Of a DNA stretch of 64,000 nucleotides, positions 10,672 through 20,048 are shown piece by piece. The stretch is from positions 93,035 through 157,034 of the forward strand of contig NZ_JAEQMY010000011.1 of NCBI RefSeq assembly GCF_016743775.1. The letters are read 5' to 3'. Position numbers and translations under genes: made by a program. The notes beneath the pieces are model-generated. The model had not been told where the DNA came from. It saw only the letters and a program-made list of their open reading frames with translations, and searched no databases. This DNA is from Microvirga aerilata. GTDB taxonomy: Bacteria; Pseudomonadota; Alphaproteobacteria; Rhizobiales; Beijerinckiaceae. Positions within the stretch are counted from its first letter, which is position 1. Every line of letters begins with the position of its first letter.

Positions 10672-11556
10672 ATGATGAAGCGTACTCTTCTCATCGCCGC
10701 TGCCCTCCTGGGTCTCTCCGCTCCGGCTTTTGCCGCCGGCGAGACCCCGGTCCCGCCGCAGCTCAAGTGGAGCTTCCAGGGCCCGTTCGGCACCTTCGAC
10801 CGGGCTCAGCTCCAGCGCGGCTTCAAAGTTTACCGGGAGGTTTGCGCCTCCTGCCACGGCCTGAGCTACATCGCCTTCCGCAACCTGTCGCAGCCCGGTG
10901 GCCCGGAATTCTCCGAGGCACAGGTTCGCGCGCTTGCGGCGGAATACAAGATCCAGGACGGCCCGAACGACGCGGGCGACATGTTCGAGCGTCCCGGCCG
11001 CGCGGCCGACCGCTTCCCGTCCCCGTTCCCCAACGAGAACGCGGCGGCGGCGGCAAACGGCGGCAAGGCTCCGCCGGACCTGTCCCTGATGGCCAAGGCC
11101 CGCACCTACGAGCGCGGCTTCCCCTGGTTCATCACCGACGTGTTCCGTCAGTATTCGGAGAACGGCGCGGATTACCTCGTGGCCCTGCTCAACGGCTACC
11201 ATGAGCCCCCGCAGGGCTTCCAGGTTCCGGCCGGCGGCCACTACAACGAGTACTATCCGGGCCACGTGATCGCGATGCCCAAGCCCCTGAGCGACGGTCA
11301 GGTCGAGTATCCGAAGAACGAGGCCGGCCAGCCGCAGGTGCCGGAGACGGTCGACCAGTATGCCCGCGACGTGACGGCGTTCCTCACCTGGACGGCGGAG
11401 CCGCACCTCGAGGCCCGCAAGCGCCTCGGCTTCCAGGTCATCCTGTTCCTGCTCGTTCTGGCAGGCCTGCTCTACTTCACCAAGAAGAAGATCTGGGCTC
11501 GCGTGGGTGGCGAGGTCGAAGGCCACGCCACGCCTCCGATGACCCACAATCCGTAA
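10672..11556 (+). CDS. petC: cytochrome c1 subunit of the bc1 complex
   Basis: A 294-residue cytochrome c1. The signal peptide is MMKRTLLIAAALLGLSAPAF with AFA cleavage. The haem c motif is CASCHG, followed by LSYIAFRNLSQ; the likely Met ligand lies in HVIAMPKPLSDGQVEYP, and a C-terminal anchor (VILFLLVLAGLLYFTKKKIW) holds it in the membrane. The ATG at 10672 is preceded by GAGGA at 10659-10663. A TTG further upstream is in frame but would overlap this site. The operon ends in a strong terminator immediately after the gene. Confidence 0.96.
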   Translation: MMKRTLLIAAALLGLSAPAFAAGETPVPPQLKWSFQGPFGTFDRAQLQRGFKVYREVCASCHGLSYIAFRNLSQPGGPEFSEAQVRALAAEYKIQDGPNDAGDMFERPGRAADRFPSPFPNENAAAAANGGKAPPDLSLMAKARTYERGFPWFITDVFRQYSENGADYLVALLNGYHEPPQGFQVPAGGHYNEYYPGHVIAMPKPLSDGQVEYPKNEAGQPQVPETVDQYARDVTAFLTWTAEPHLEARKRLGFQVILFLLVLAGLLYFTKKKIWARVGGEVEGHATPPMTHNP

Positions 11557-11564
11557 AACGATCA

Positions 11565-11590
11565 AGGCCCCGCTCCGGGGCCTTTTTCTT
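11565..11590 (+). terminator. rho-independent terminator of petABC
   Basis: Eight-base-pair stem AGGCCCCG / CGGGGCCT with loop CTC, followed by TTTTCTTTT. It begins 8 bp after the petC stop. Confidence 0.92.
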
Positions 11591-11630
11591 TTCGGGTGAC
11601 ACCCTGTGACGCCAGCCCTATGTGGGTGCC

Positions 11631-12239
11631 ATGTTGCAGACGATCCCCGATGACATCTGGGCCCAGCCCTGTCTCGCCTATCATGTCCAGCCCAGCCTGG
11701 ATCCCGAAACCCGGGACGCCTTCGAGAGCGTGCAGCGCGCCATTGCCGATGCGTGGCCGGAGCCCTTGCATGTGGGGCCCAAGCACGGGCTGCATGTGAC
11801 CGTCTATCCGCTGGTTCCCGTGAAGGGAGATTTCGACAAGGAGGCCTATTGGCGGCGCATCTCCCAGCCCAGCCAAAACCTCCTGGAGGAACTGTGCCGC
11901 GGCCGCCGGCCCCTGGAGCTGCGCTTCTCCCGCCTCAAGGTCACCGATACCGCCATCATCGTGACGGCAACGGACGAAACAGATCTCATCGAAGCCATCC
12001 GCAGCAGGATCGTCAGCGATATCCCCCCGCCTCCGGGTCACAAGCCGCTCATCTACGATCTGATCCACTCGACCCTGGCACGATACCGGACGAAGGCCCG
12101 AATCCCGAAGGAGGCGGTCGAACGCATCGAGAGCCTGCCCGTTTCCATCACGGCGCCGGTGTCGCGCATCAGGCTGGTTCGCGAGACGCTCTTCCCCTGC
12201 CTCGAGACGGACCAGATCGCTTCGATCCCGCTGGGCTGA
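11631..12239 (+). CDS. 2'-5' RNA ligase-like 2H phosphoesterase
   Basis: A 202-residue cytoplasmic protein with the two H-x-T/S signatures of the 2H phosphoesterase superfamily: LHVTVYPLVP near residue 53 and LIHSTLARYR near residue 145. These two histidines normally act on 2',3'- or 2',5'-phosphodiester bonds in RNA or nucleotides. The substrate cannot be told from sequence. An in-frame GTG 9 bp upstream is a possible alternative start. It lies between the bc1 operon terminator and mtnP on the same strand. Confidence 0.75.
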   Translation: MLQTIPDDIWAQPCLAYHVQPSLDPETRDAFESVQRAIADAWPEPLHVGPKHGLHVTVYPLVPVKGDFDKEAYWRRISQPSQNLLEELCRGRRPLELRFSRLKVTDTAIIVTATDETDLIEAIRSRIVSDIPPPPGHKPLIYDLIHSTLARYRTKARIPKEAVERIESLPVSITAPVSRIRLVRETLFPCLETDQIASIPLG

Positions 12240-12353
12240 GGCCGGAGCGCGGATTTATGGTGGGACCGGGGGAGGCTTGGGGCCAGGGGAGGCTTGGGGC
12301 CAGGCCCTTCCTCGTCTAAGAGAAACCGAGAGAACCCGGCAGGCGAGGGCGAA

Positions 12354-13229
12354 ATGACGAAGGCGGTTCTGGGCATTATCGGCGGATCGGGAGTCTACGA
12401 CCTCCCTGGGCTTGAGGACATGCGCGAGGAGCGGGTCGCCTCTCCCTGGGGCGAGCCCTCGGACGTGCTGCGCGTCGGCCGCATCGGCGACACCCCCATT
12501 GCGTTCCTGCCCCGCCATGGGCGCGGACATCGTCTATCGCCCTCAGACATCAACTACAGGGCCAATATCGACGTGATGAAGCGGGCCGGCGTCACCGATC
12601 TGATCTCGGTTTCCGCCTGCGGCTCCTTCAAGAACGAGTACCATCCGGGCTTCTTCGTGCTGGTGGACCAATACGTCGACCGCACCCACAGGCGTGAGAA
12701 CTCCTTCTTCGGCCGGGGCTGCGTCGCCCACGTGCCCATGGCACACCCGGTCGGCCCACTGCTGCAGGAGCGCATCGCCAGCGCGGCCGTGGCGGAGGGC
12801 ATTCCGTTCACCCTGGGCGGCACGCTGGTGTGCATCGAAGGCCCGCAATTTTCCACCTATGCCGAGTCGATCACCTACAAGCATCTCGGCTACGACGTGA
12901 TCGGCATGACCGCGATGCCGGAGGCCAAGCTCGCCCGCGAGGCCGAGATCACCTATGCGACCATCGCCATGGTGACGGATTACGATTGCTGGCATCCCGA
13001 CCACGAGGACGTGGACGTGGCAGCCGTCGTCGCCGTGGCGCAGCAGAACGCCGCCAAGGTCGCTCGCCTGATCGCCCGCGTTGCCAAGAGCTTCCCGGCC
13101 GAGCATGAGCCATGCCCCGTCCGGTCCGACCGGGCCCTCGACGGCGCCATCATGACTGCCCCTTCGGCGCAGGATCCCGAATTGCTGAAGAAGTTGGACG
13201 CGGTGGCCGGTCGGGTGCTTAACCTTTGA
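12354..13229 (+). CDS. mtnP: S-methyl-5'-thioadenosine phosphorylase
   Basis: A 291-residue MTA phosphorylase of the PNP/MTAP family, which cleaves methylthioadenosine to adenine and methylthioribose-1-phosphate. Motifs are VLGIIGGSGVYDLPGLED (phosphate-binding loop), FLPRHGRGHRLSPSDINYRA, LVCIEGPQFSTYAES and VIGMTAMPEAKLAREAEITY. The ATG chosen follows GGCGAGGGCGAA; the frame stays open upstream without homology. The next gene is apt, which salvages the adenine released by this enzyme. Confidence 0.95.
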   Translation: MTKAVLGIIGGSGVYDLPGLEDMREERVASPWGEPSDVLRVGRIGDTPIAFLPRHGRGHRLSPSDINYRANIDVMKRAGVTDLISVSACGSFKNEYHPGFFVLVDQYVDRTHRRENSFFGRGCVAHVPMAHPVGPLLQERIASAAVAEGIPFTLGGTLVCIEGPQFSTYAESITYKHLGYDVIGMTAMPEAKLAREAEITYATIAMVTDYDCWHPDHEDVDVAAVVAVAQQNAAKVARLIARVAKSFPAEHEPCPVRSDRALDGAIMTAPSAQDPELLKKLDAVAGRVLNL

Positions 13230-13306
13230 AAAGGTGATCGCTGGCTAGTTGCGCTCACAGCCCCTACAGACCCATCTTCAATCAATACTCAGGCAGGCTT
13301 GAACCC

Positions 13307-13852
13307 ATGGACCAGCGTCTCCTCACCGACTTGAAGGCTGCGATCCGCTCGATCCCGGATTACCCGAAGCCCGGCATCGTCTTCCGGGACATCACGACCC
13401 TGCTCGGCGACGCGCGGGCCTTCCGGCGCTCCGTGGACGAGCTCGTTCATCCCTTCGCGGGCGGGCGCATCGACAAGGTGGCGGGCATCGAGGCTCGCGG
13501 GTTCATCCTGGGCGGGGCCATCGCCCACCAGCTCTCGTCCGGCTTCGTGCCGATCCGCAAGAAGGGCAAGCTGCCCCACGAGACGGTTCGGATCGCCTAT
13601 TCGCTCGAATACGGCGTCGACGAAATGGAAATCCACACGGATGCCATCGGGCAGGGCGAGCGCGTAGTCCTCGTGGACGATCTCATCGCCACCGGCGGCA
13701 CGGCGGTCGCCGCCACCCAGCTCCTGCGCCAGATGGGCGCCAACATCGTGGCCGCCTGCTTCATCATCGACCTGCCGGATCTCGGCGGTGCCCGGAAGCT
13801 GCGCGACCTCGGCGTCGAGGTGCGCAGCCTCGTGAGCTTCGAGGGGCATTGA
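13307..13852 (+). CDS. apt: adenine phosphoribosyltransferase
   Basis: A 181-residue type I phosphoribosyltransferase making AMP from adenine and PRPP. It contains [37 protein letters not shown] and the PRPP-binding loop [20 protein letters not shown]. Length is normal. The pairing with mtnP forms a methylthioadenosine/adenine salvage unit and is conserved in the order. Confidence 0.97.
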   Translation: MDQRLLTDLKAAIRSIPDYPKPGIVFRDITTLLGDARAFRRSVDELVHPFAGGRIDKVAGIEARGFILGGAIAHQLSSGFVPIRKKGKLPHETVRIAYSLEYGVDEMEIHTDAIGQGERVVLVDDLIATGGTAVAATQLLRQMGANIVAACFIIDLPDLGGARKLRDLGVEVRSLVSFEGH

Positions 13853-13909
13853 GTCCAGAGGTGATCATCCCCGGCCTGCGGCCGCCGGGAACAACAGACC
13901 AAGATCGGC

Positions 13910-14917
13910 TCAGTCCCGCCGCTCCCAAAACACCATGCCGTCGAAGGAAAAGACCTCCTCGCCGTGCTGGTTCGTGCCGGTGTTGTGGTGGAACACCAGT
14001 CCCCAGCCTGGGCGCGAGGCGGAGGCGCGCTTGGCCGTCACGGTGGTGCGGTAGGTGATCGTGTCGCCCGCATAAACAGGCTTCAGCCATTTCAGGTTGC
14101 TGAAGCCCGGCGAAGGGCCGAGCCGGGCGGGCCGTTCGCCGCGGGCTAGGGCATGGGCGCGGATGCGGTCGCGGTAGCCGACCATATGCTTCATCCACAC
14201 GCTCGCCGTATGCCATCCCGAGGCGCAGAGCCCCCCGAACAGGCTGTGCTTGGCGGCCTCCGCATCCACGTGAAACGGCTGCGGGTCGAACTGCCTGGCA
14301 AAGCCGATGATGTCGTCGGGCAGGAAGGTGTAGGCGCCCAGCTCCTCGGTCTCGCCGATGACGAGGTCCTCGAAATAGGGGTTGACGGAGACGGGCGGAG
14401 CCTCCCGCTGCGGCATGGAGGCGGGTAGGGCATCCGTAGCGGCCGACATGGTGCGATCCTCGCCCGTGAAGGGCTCGGCGTCGCGGGTTGCGAACATCAC
14501 CCAGTTGGTCTGGGTCAGCACGGTCTCGTCCGCCTGATTGATCATGTCGAAGTGAAAGCGCACAAGACCCAGGGTCGGCCTGCTCTTGGACGGCCGGCTT
14601 TCCAGAACCGTCATGCGGGAGCGCAAGGTGTCGCCCGGCAGGACGGGCTTCACCCATTTGACCTCCTCGATCCCCGGTGCACCCATCGAGGAGGCATCCA
14701 GAAGCAAGCCTTCGGCCACGAGGCGCATGTTGAGGCTGCAGGTGTGCCAGCCCGAGGCGATCAGGGTGCCGATGAAGCTGTCCTTGGCGGCGGCCTCGTC
14801 CACATGGAAGGGCTGGGCATCGTATTCCCGTGCGAAGGCCAGGATGTCCTCCTTCGACACATGAAGGGGCCCGAGGGTTTGAGCGAAGCCGACCGGCAGG
14901 TCTTCGAAGGTGCGCAT
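13910..14917 (-). CDS. MaoC-like dehydratase with two hotdog domains
   Basis: A 335-residue protein made of two MaoC-type hotdog domains joined in one frame. The first (residues about 1-150) has EYDAQPFHVDEAAAKDSFIG and the second (about 180-330) has QFDPQPFHVDAEAAKHSLFG; both carry the hydratase-type D-x-Q-P-F-H-x-D core. A second potential start at the domain junction (MSAATDALP) lies in the same frame with no stop between, so this is one polypeptide. It probably hydrates an enoyl-CoA substrate, which is unknown. I chose ATG 14917 (MRTFEDLPVG). Confidence 0.88.
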   Translation of the reverse strand: MRTFEDLPVGFAQTLGPLHVSKEDILAFAREYDAQPFHVDEAAAKDSFIGTLIASGWHTCSLNMRLVAEGLLLDASSMGAPGIEEVKWVKPVLPGDTLRSRMTVLESRPSKSRPTLGLVRFHFDMINQADETVLTQTNWVMFATRDAEPFTGEDRTMSAATDALPASMPQREAPPVSVNPYFEDLVIGETEELGAYTFLPDDIIGFARQFDPQPFHVDAEAAKHSLFGGLCASGWHTASVWMKHMVGYRDRIRAHALARGERPARLGPSPGFSNLKWLKPVYAGDTITYRTTVTAKRASASRPGWGLVFHHNTGTNQHGEEVFSFDGMVFWERRD

Positions 14918-14950
14918 GAGCAATCCCCTGTTCAGGGCTTGGCCTAACAC

Positions 14951-14977
14951 AACGGGCCTCCCGATGGGAGGCCCGCC
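14951..14977 (-). terminator. stem-loop terminator downstream of the RTX gene
   Basis: Perfect 10-bp stem CGGGCCTCCC / GGGAGGCCCG with loop GAT. On the minus strand it is followed by TTGTGTTAGG, a weak T-rich tail. It separates the RTX gene at 15.1-19.0 kb from the MaoC gene. Confidence 0.6.
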
Positions 14978-15095
14978 TCAGTGTGATGGGCCCTGCTTTA
15001 AGGGCAGGGATCGCAACTCTAGGGATGTTCCCGCCTGCGTGGGGACATCTCCCTATCTCCTGACGGCGAACCGGATCGACGTCGCCGAAAAAGCC

Positions 15096-18000
15096 CTAGA
15101 GCACGAACCAGCCCTTCTGCAGGTCGAGGCTGCCCTTGAGTTTGATGACGGCTTCCGCCGCCTTGTCGTTATCCGTGTTCAGGTAGACGTAAGTGTCCTT
15201 CTTGGTCTTCTCGTAACGAACCTCGCCGGCCTTGCTGAAGGCGTTTTTGCCGATGAAGCTGAACTTCTGGTCGCCGCGCTTGCTCATGTTGGCATCCACC
15301 AGCTTCAGGTCGAGCCTGTCGCCCTGCCGGCCCGAGAAGTCGGTGATGGTGTCGGCTTTCGTCTTGGACGAGCCCGTATCCCGATCGTCGAACACGAACA
15401 CGTCTCGACCGGTGCCGCCGGTCAGCGCATCCTTGCCGAGGCCACCGATGAGCCGGTCGTTGCCGATGCCTGAGCTGAGCACGTCATCGCCGCCGACGCC
15501 GGACAGCATGTCGTTGCCGTATCCGCCTTTGATGACGTCCGCGAGAGCACTTCCGACAGCTTGCTCCGCCTGCGAGTCGCCAACCGTCACATCGATGCGC
15601 TGGGTATGCTTCTTACCAAGCGAGTCTGTAACGGTCACCGCAATCGTGTGCTTCTGCGCCTGCTCGTAGTCCAGCAGCACGCCGTTGGCCACCCTGAGCG
15701 TGCCATCCGCATCGAGCGAGAACCGGCCGCCTGCATTGTCGTCGAGGGCGAATTGATGCTTGTCAGTGGCTTCATCCGTGACCGAGAGCTTGGCAATGCG
15801 ATCCCCTGTCTTGCTGTTCTCCTCGACCACGTCACCATTCAGATTAATTGCGCTTGGTGCATTATTGAGGATGTTCTGAAAGCTTATCTCTCCGTCGGAG
15901 AACTTGAAGATCTCGGCTCCGGTAACCGTGTCGGTGCCGTCGCCATTGGTGCGCTTGTCCTTGATCGTGAGAACCTCGTCTTTGAGCGTGATCTCGTAAT
16001 CGGATCGTTGACCGGTGAAGACAACCTTATCCTGACCGCCTCTGCCATCGAACGTGTTGTTGGCGCCGTTGCCGTGGAACGTATTGGCGAAGCCGTTGCC
16101 TGTGAGGCTGATCGCGGCAGTGCCGTCAGCCCTGAGGATCTCCACATGGGCGGTTCCGGCAAGCGTATAGGATACGCTCGAGATGAGCGTGTCGATGTCG
16201 CCGCCAGCACCTTCGGTGATCCCGTCGTTCGGATCGTCGATCCGGTACGTGTCGTTTCCGCTGCCGCCCTGCAGGTCATCGGCTCCGGTTCCGCCATTGA
16301 GCGTATCGGCGCCAGCACCACCAATGAGGGTGTCGATGTTCTCTTCTCCATGGAGGGAGTTTGCCGCGTTATTGCCGGTGATGCGATTGGCCAGCTCGTT
16401 GCCGAGGCCGTCAATGGCCGCGCCCCCTTCAAGACTCAGGTTCTCCAGGTTTGCGAACAGGCCATAGGTGGTTGTGGTCACGACCGTATCGATTCCGCTC
16501 GTCGGGCCCCCAAGCGCATTCGTCTCGCTGATCTCGTCGTTCCCGTCCACCACATAGGTGTCGTCACCATCCCCACCCTTGAGCGTATCCCTACCACCAC
16601 GGCCCTCAAGGCGGTTGTCGCCCTCATTGCCGATGAGAGTCTGCTCCAATGCATTGCCGGTCAGATCGATGTCATCTGTGCCAGTCGCCACGAGCAGTTC
16701 CACGGCTTGACCAATGCCCAGGTTGAAAGACCCTGAGGTATGGACTTGGTCCTGACCGTTGTCGGCGCCGCTCTCGACCACGGTGTCGTTGCCATCAACA
16801 TAGTAGATGTCGCTGCCTTTGCCGCCTTCGAGCGTATCCTGACCGGAAACGCCATCGAGGGTGTTGGCGTCATCATTGCCGACGATGATGTTGTCGAGAG
16901 TGTTGCCGGTGCCAGTCGTGGCACTGCCGAGAAGCGTCAGGTTCTCAAGATGGGCGCCGAGCGTGTAGCTCTGCGTGGCCCTGATCGTGTCGATCCCTTC
17001 CCCGGCCTCCTCGCCGATGACATCATTCTGATCGATGATGTAGGTGTCATCCCCGAGCCCGCCTTCCAGGCTGTCGTCTCCATCTCCACCATCGAGCGTA
17101 TCGGCACCGCTTCCGCCAATGAGCGTGTCGACGCCCTCAGCGCCGGAGAGGGAGTTCGCCGCATCGTTGCCGGTGATGTTGTTGGCAAGGGCATTACCAT
17201 TGCCGTTGATGGCGGCGGTTCCGAGAAGGACCAGATTTTCTAGGTTCGTACCGAGCGTATAGTTGTTCAACGAAGTCCGGACCGTATCGAGGCCGCCGGT
17301 ATCGGATCCATCGTCATTCGTTTCGACAATGATGTCGCCGCCGTCAACCACATAGGTGTCGTCGCCAGCACCACCCTCGAGCGTGTCCGCACCACCGCCA
17401 CCGTTCAGAATGTTAGCGCCGGCGTTGCCGATCAGACGCTGCGCGAGCTCATTGCCGGTCAGGTCGATAGCTGTGTCGCTGTCAGCAGGCCAAGCCCGCA
17501 GGACTTCCACGGCTTGACCAGCTCCCAAGGTGAACGACTCCGTTGCGCGAACCTCGTCCTGGCCGGTATTAGCCGTGCTCTCGATTACTGTGTCGCTGCC
17601 GTCGACATAGTAGATGTCGCTGTCTGCGCCGCCTTCGAGCCTATCCACTCCGGCGCCGCCATAGATGGTGTCGTTACCACTGCCGCCGTGGATGGTATCG
17701 TTGCCGCCGGCGCCGTCAAGTAAATCGCCTAGGTCTGCTCCACCGCCGCCTGCATCGAGGCGGAATACCTCGCCAGTGATGTCGACTACGTAGAGGTTGC
17801 CGTTCCTGTCGGTTCCAAAGGAGGCAATCCTCTCAATCACGCCGGCGCTCGGAGCGATCATAGCGGTGATGTCATTTCTCACCCAGCCGGCGCCAGTTTG
17901 TTCTAGCGTCCAGATTTTGCCGCTGCCGAAGTCTCCGAAAATGTACTTGCCCTGCAAGGAGACGATGGGGCCGTTGTATACGTAACCGCCCGTAATCGAC

Positions 18001-18983
18001 GATCCAATGCCGTCGTCATGTAGATAGTAGTGGATCGGGTCCGTGTAGCCGTCGTTGGTTCCAGGAGTTGGCCCGTCGTCGGGAACGCTGCCGTTGTCCT
18101 GTCGCCCCCAGCCATAGTTCGCGCCGGGGACCACAAGATTGATCTCCTCCGCCGTGTCCGCGCCGACATCGCCCACAAAGAGTCTGCCATTCTGATCGAA
18201 GCTGGCGCGCCACGGGTTGCGGAAGCCGATGGCGTAGACCTCGGACTGCTGAGCCAGATCAGGCGCATTGTCGAAGACGATCGGATTGCCGGCTGTGCCC
18301 TTCGGGATGGCAAAGTTTTTCTTGTCATCGGCGGGATAAGCGTCCGGGTTGGACCCGTCGATATTGACGTCGAGCCGCAGGATCTTGCCCGGAAGGCTGG
18401 TCGGGTCCTGCGCCTTCGCGTTCTGATCGCCGTCGCCGATCGCAGCGTACAGGTACCCGTCCGTGGGGCTGAAACCAATCCAGCCCGCGCGGTGGTTGCC
18501 TGAGAACTGCGTGTACTCTGTCGTCTCCAGGATCACCTTAAAATTATTGGGATCAAGAACATTCGGAGAGTTCGGATCCACCGTATACTCCCGGATCTGC
18601 GATTGATTGTGCCGGGGGGTAGGTTGGTTGGTTACAGGGTCCAAGTCCTTGATGGACAAGAAGACATAAACCTTGCCGTTATTGGCGAAGTCGGGATGGA
18701 AGGTGAAACCGAGGAGGCCGACCTCGCCAGCCGTCGCAACCTGCGAGGATACATCGAGGAATGGCGTCGGCGTACCAGCGATATGGATTGTCCCTTGCTT
18801 GCCCACGATGAACAGACGGTCTGAATTGTCCGGAGCACCCGTGACGAAGAGCGGCTGGGTCAGGCCTGATGCAATCCGCGTGCCGACGATTGCGGACGCA
18901 TTGGGATCGTACCCATAGATCGTGTCCGCGTCAGACGTACCGGTGCGCGAGTCCGCGCCAGATGTGCCGTAGATAGTCGCCAT
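15096..18983 (-). CDS. secreted RTX protein with PQQ-dependent sugar dehydrogenase-like domain
   Basis: A 1295-residue multidomain protein. Residues about 25-460 resemble the soluble aldose sugar dehydrogenase (GSDH) beta-propeller: EVGLLGFTFHPDFANNGKVY, SGNHRAGWIGFSPTDGYLYA, GKILRLDVNIDG, YAIGFRNPWRASFDQNGRLF and GDVGADTAEEINLV. Many RTX nonapeptides follow (GGAGNDTIHGGSGNDTIYGG type), with repeated VDG-spaced modules. A cadherin-like domain comes next (about 1025-1125, NAPSAINLNGDVVEENS), then more RTX repeats and an M10/serralysin-type C-terminal region ending in DLQKGWFVL. There is no Sec signal, as expected for type I secretion; no transporter genes are nearby. ATG 18983 has GGGG 9 nt upstream. 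Substrate and activity are unproven. Confidence 0.87.
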   Translation of the reverse strand: MATIYGTSGADSRTGTSDADTIYGYDPNASAIVGTRIASGLTQPLFVTGAPDNSDRLFIVGKQGTIHIAGTPTPFLDVSSQVATAGEVGLLGFTFHPDFANNGKVYVFLSIKDLDPVTNQPTPRHNQSQIREYTVDPNSPNVLDPNNFKVILETTEYTQFSGNHRAGWIGFSPTDGYLYAAIGDGDQNAKAQDPTSLPGKILRLDVNIDGSNPDAYPADDKKNFAIPKGTAGNPIVFDNAPDLAQQSEVYAIGFRNPWRASFDQNGRLFVGDVGADTAEEINLVVPGANYGWGRQDNGSVPDDGPTPGTNDGYTDPIHYYLHDDGIGSSITGGYVYNGPIVSLQGKYIFGDFGSGKIWTLEQTGAGWVRNDITAMIAPSAGVIERIASFGTDRNGNLYVVDITGEVFRLDAGGGGADLGDLLDGAGGNDTIHGGSGNDTIYGGAGVDRLEGGADSDIYYVDGSDTVIESTANTGQDEVRATESFTLGAGQAVEVLRAWPADSDTAIDLTGNELAQRLIGNAGANILNGGGGADTLEGGAGDDTYVVDGGDIIVETNDDGSDTGGLDTVRTSLNNYTLGTNLENLVLLGTAAINGNGNALANNITGNDAANSLSGAEGVDTLIGGSGADTLDGGDGDDSLEGGLGDDTYIIDQNDVIGEEAGEGIDTIRATQSYTLGAHLENLTLLGSATTGTGNTLDNIIVGNDDANTLDGVSGQDTLEGGKGSDIYYVDGNDTVVESGADNGQDQVHTSGSFNLGIGQAVELLVATGTDDIDLTGNALEQTLIGNEGDNRLEGRGGRDTLKGGDGDDTYVVDGNDEISETNALGGPTSGIDTVVTTTTYGLFANLENLSLEGGAAIDGLGNELANRITGNNAANSLHGEENIDTLIGGAGADTLNGGTGADDLQGGSGNDTYRIDDPNDGITEGAGGDIDTLISSVSYTLAGTAHVEILRADGTAAISLTGNGFANTFHGNGANNTFDGRGGQDKVVFTGQRSDYEITLKDEVLTIKDKRTNGDGTDTVTGAEIFKFSDGEISFQNILNNAPSAINLNGDVVEENSKTGDRIAKLSVTDEATDKHQFALDDNAGGRFSLDADGTLRVANGVLLDYEQAQKHTIAVTVTDSLGKKHTQRIDVTVGDSQAEQAVGSALADVIKGGYGNDMLSGVGGDDVLSSGIGNDRLIGGLGKDALTGGTGRDVFVFDDRDTGSSKTKADTITDFSGRQGDRLDLKLVDANMSKRGDQKFSFIGKNAFSKAGEVRYEKTKKDTYVYLNTDNDKAAEAVIKLKGSLDLQKGWFVL

Positions 18984-19169
18984 AGTCGTTGCCCCACATT
19001 GAAAAGTGTTACTTTCTCCATCCATCGCCGAGGGGCTTGACTGCGACAACTCTCTGAACGGGGAGGACTCTTGCCGAAGCGTTAGGTTTGCATGCTCCAA
19101 GCCGCGAAAAAGCCTAGCGGACGCAGGCGATAATCCCGGACGCCGTCGTTCTGCGTCATTCCGCTGCAC

Positions 19170-19877
19170 TTAAGGCGAAAACTGCCCCGCCGCGTTATGC
19201 GCCAGGCGGATCGGCTCGGGCAGGCGGTATTTGGGCGAGCAGCGCAGGACGAGTTCCGCGGCAGTCGGGATGTCCGCGAGGTGGCCGGGGGAGATGAACA
19301 TGGGGTTCTTGGCCGTGCGGGTGCGCAGCGCCACGCCGATGGTCTCCTTACGGTCGATCAGCGGCGCGGACGAGCCCTTCTCCTCGGCCAGATCCTTATA
19401 GCGCCCGCACAGAAGCGTCTTGCCGCAGCCGACAGTGGGGCGCTGGAGCCACAGGCCCATATGGCTGGCGATGCCGATGCGGCGGGGATGCGCGATGCCC
19501 ATGCCGTCGAAGAGAAAGACGTCCGGTTCGCTTTTCAGCTTCTCGAACGCCTCTTCCAGCACGGGCCCCTCGCGAAAGCTCAGGAGGCCTGGAACGTAAG
19601 GGAAGGGCGTGGGGCGCTGCGCCAGCACGGTTTCCACCGGCAGGAAGCCCGGATAGGTGACCACCACGATGGCAGCCTGCGACTGCTCGTTCTTCACGCT
19701 CACATCGACGCCCGCCACCAGCCCGACCGCATCGAGGTCGATGGGCCGGTTGGAGACGACCTCCGTCCTCAGCTCCTGCTGAAGGGCGATGGCCTCCGAG
19801 GGGGAGAGATTCCAGGGGTGGCGGCGGTGAAGGTGCATGCGCTCGGATACTGAAGGTGACATCCGGTCAACGCTCAC
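19170..19877 (-). CDS. nfi: endonuclease V (deoxyinosine-specific)
   Basis: A 235-residue endonuclease V, which cuts one base 3' of deoxyinosine in damaged DNA. The catalytic acids are in GLVAGVDVSVKN, the wedge region is PFPYVPGLLSFREGP, and the third motif is FLFDGMGIAHPRRIGIASHM. GHLADIPTAAELVLRC closes the core. The start is uncertain between 19877 and an ATG at 19838 (MHLHRRHPWNLSP), which matches typical family starts better. It lies upstream of, and on the same strand as, the RTX gene. Confidence 0.92.
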   Translation of the reverse strand: MSVDRMSPSVSERMHLHRRHPWNLSPSEAIALQQELRTEVVSNRPIDLDAVGLVAGVDVSVKNEQSQAAIVVVTYPGFLPVETVLAQRPTPFPYVPGLLSFREGPVLEEAFEKLKSEPDVFLFDGMGIAHPRRIGIASHMGLWLQRPTVGCGKTLLCGRYKDLAEEKGSSAPLIDRKETIGVALRTRTAKNPMFISPGHLADIPTAAELVLRCSPKYRLPEPIRLAHNAAGQFSP

Positions 19878-20048
19878 GGTTCGGGATCGATCCCTGCGGG
19901 ATCCAGGGCCCTCGAAAGCCCTGACTTATGGCCAAGCCTATGACGCCACTACGCAAAACCCCTTAGGGGCATGATCTGAATGTTGCCCGGCACCCGATGG
20001 GTCTATTCCTCAGCCCATCGGAATTCGATCTTCAAGAGCGAGGATGTC

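Noticed and set aside
9322..11565. A 747-codon open frame antisense to petB and petC
   Set aside because: Composition is His/Arg/Gly/Glu-rich without family motifs, and the plus strand holds unmistakable cytochrome genes.
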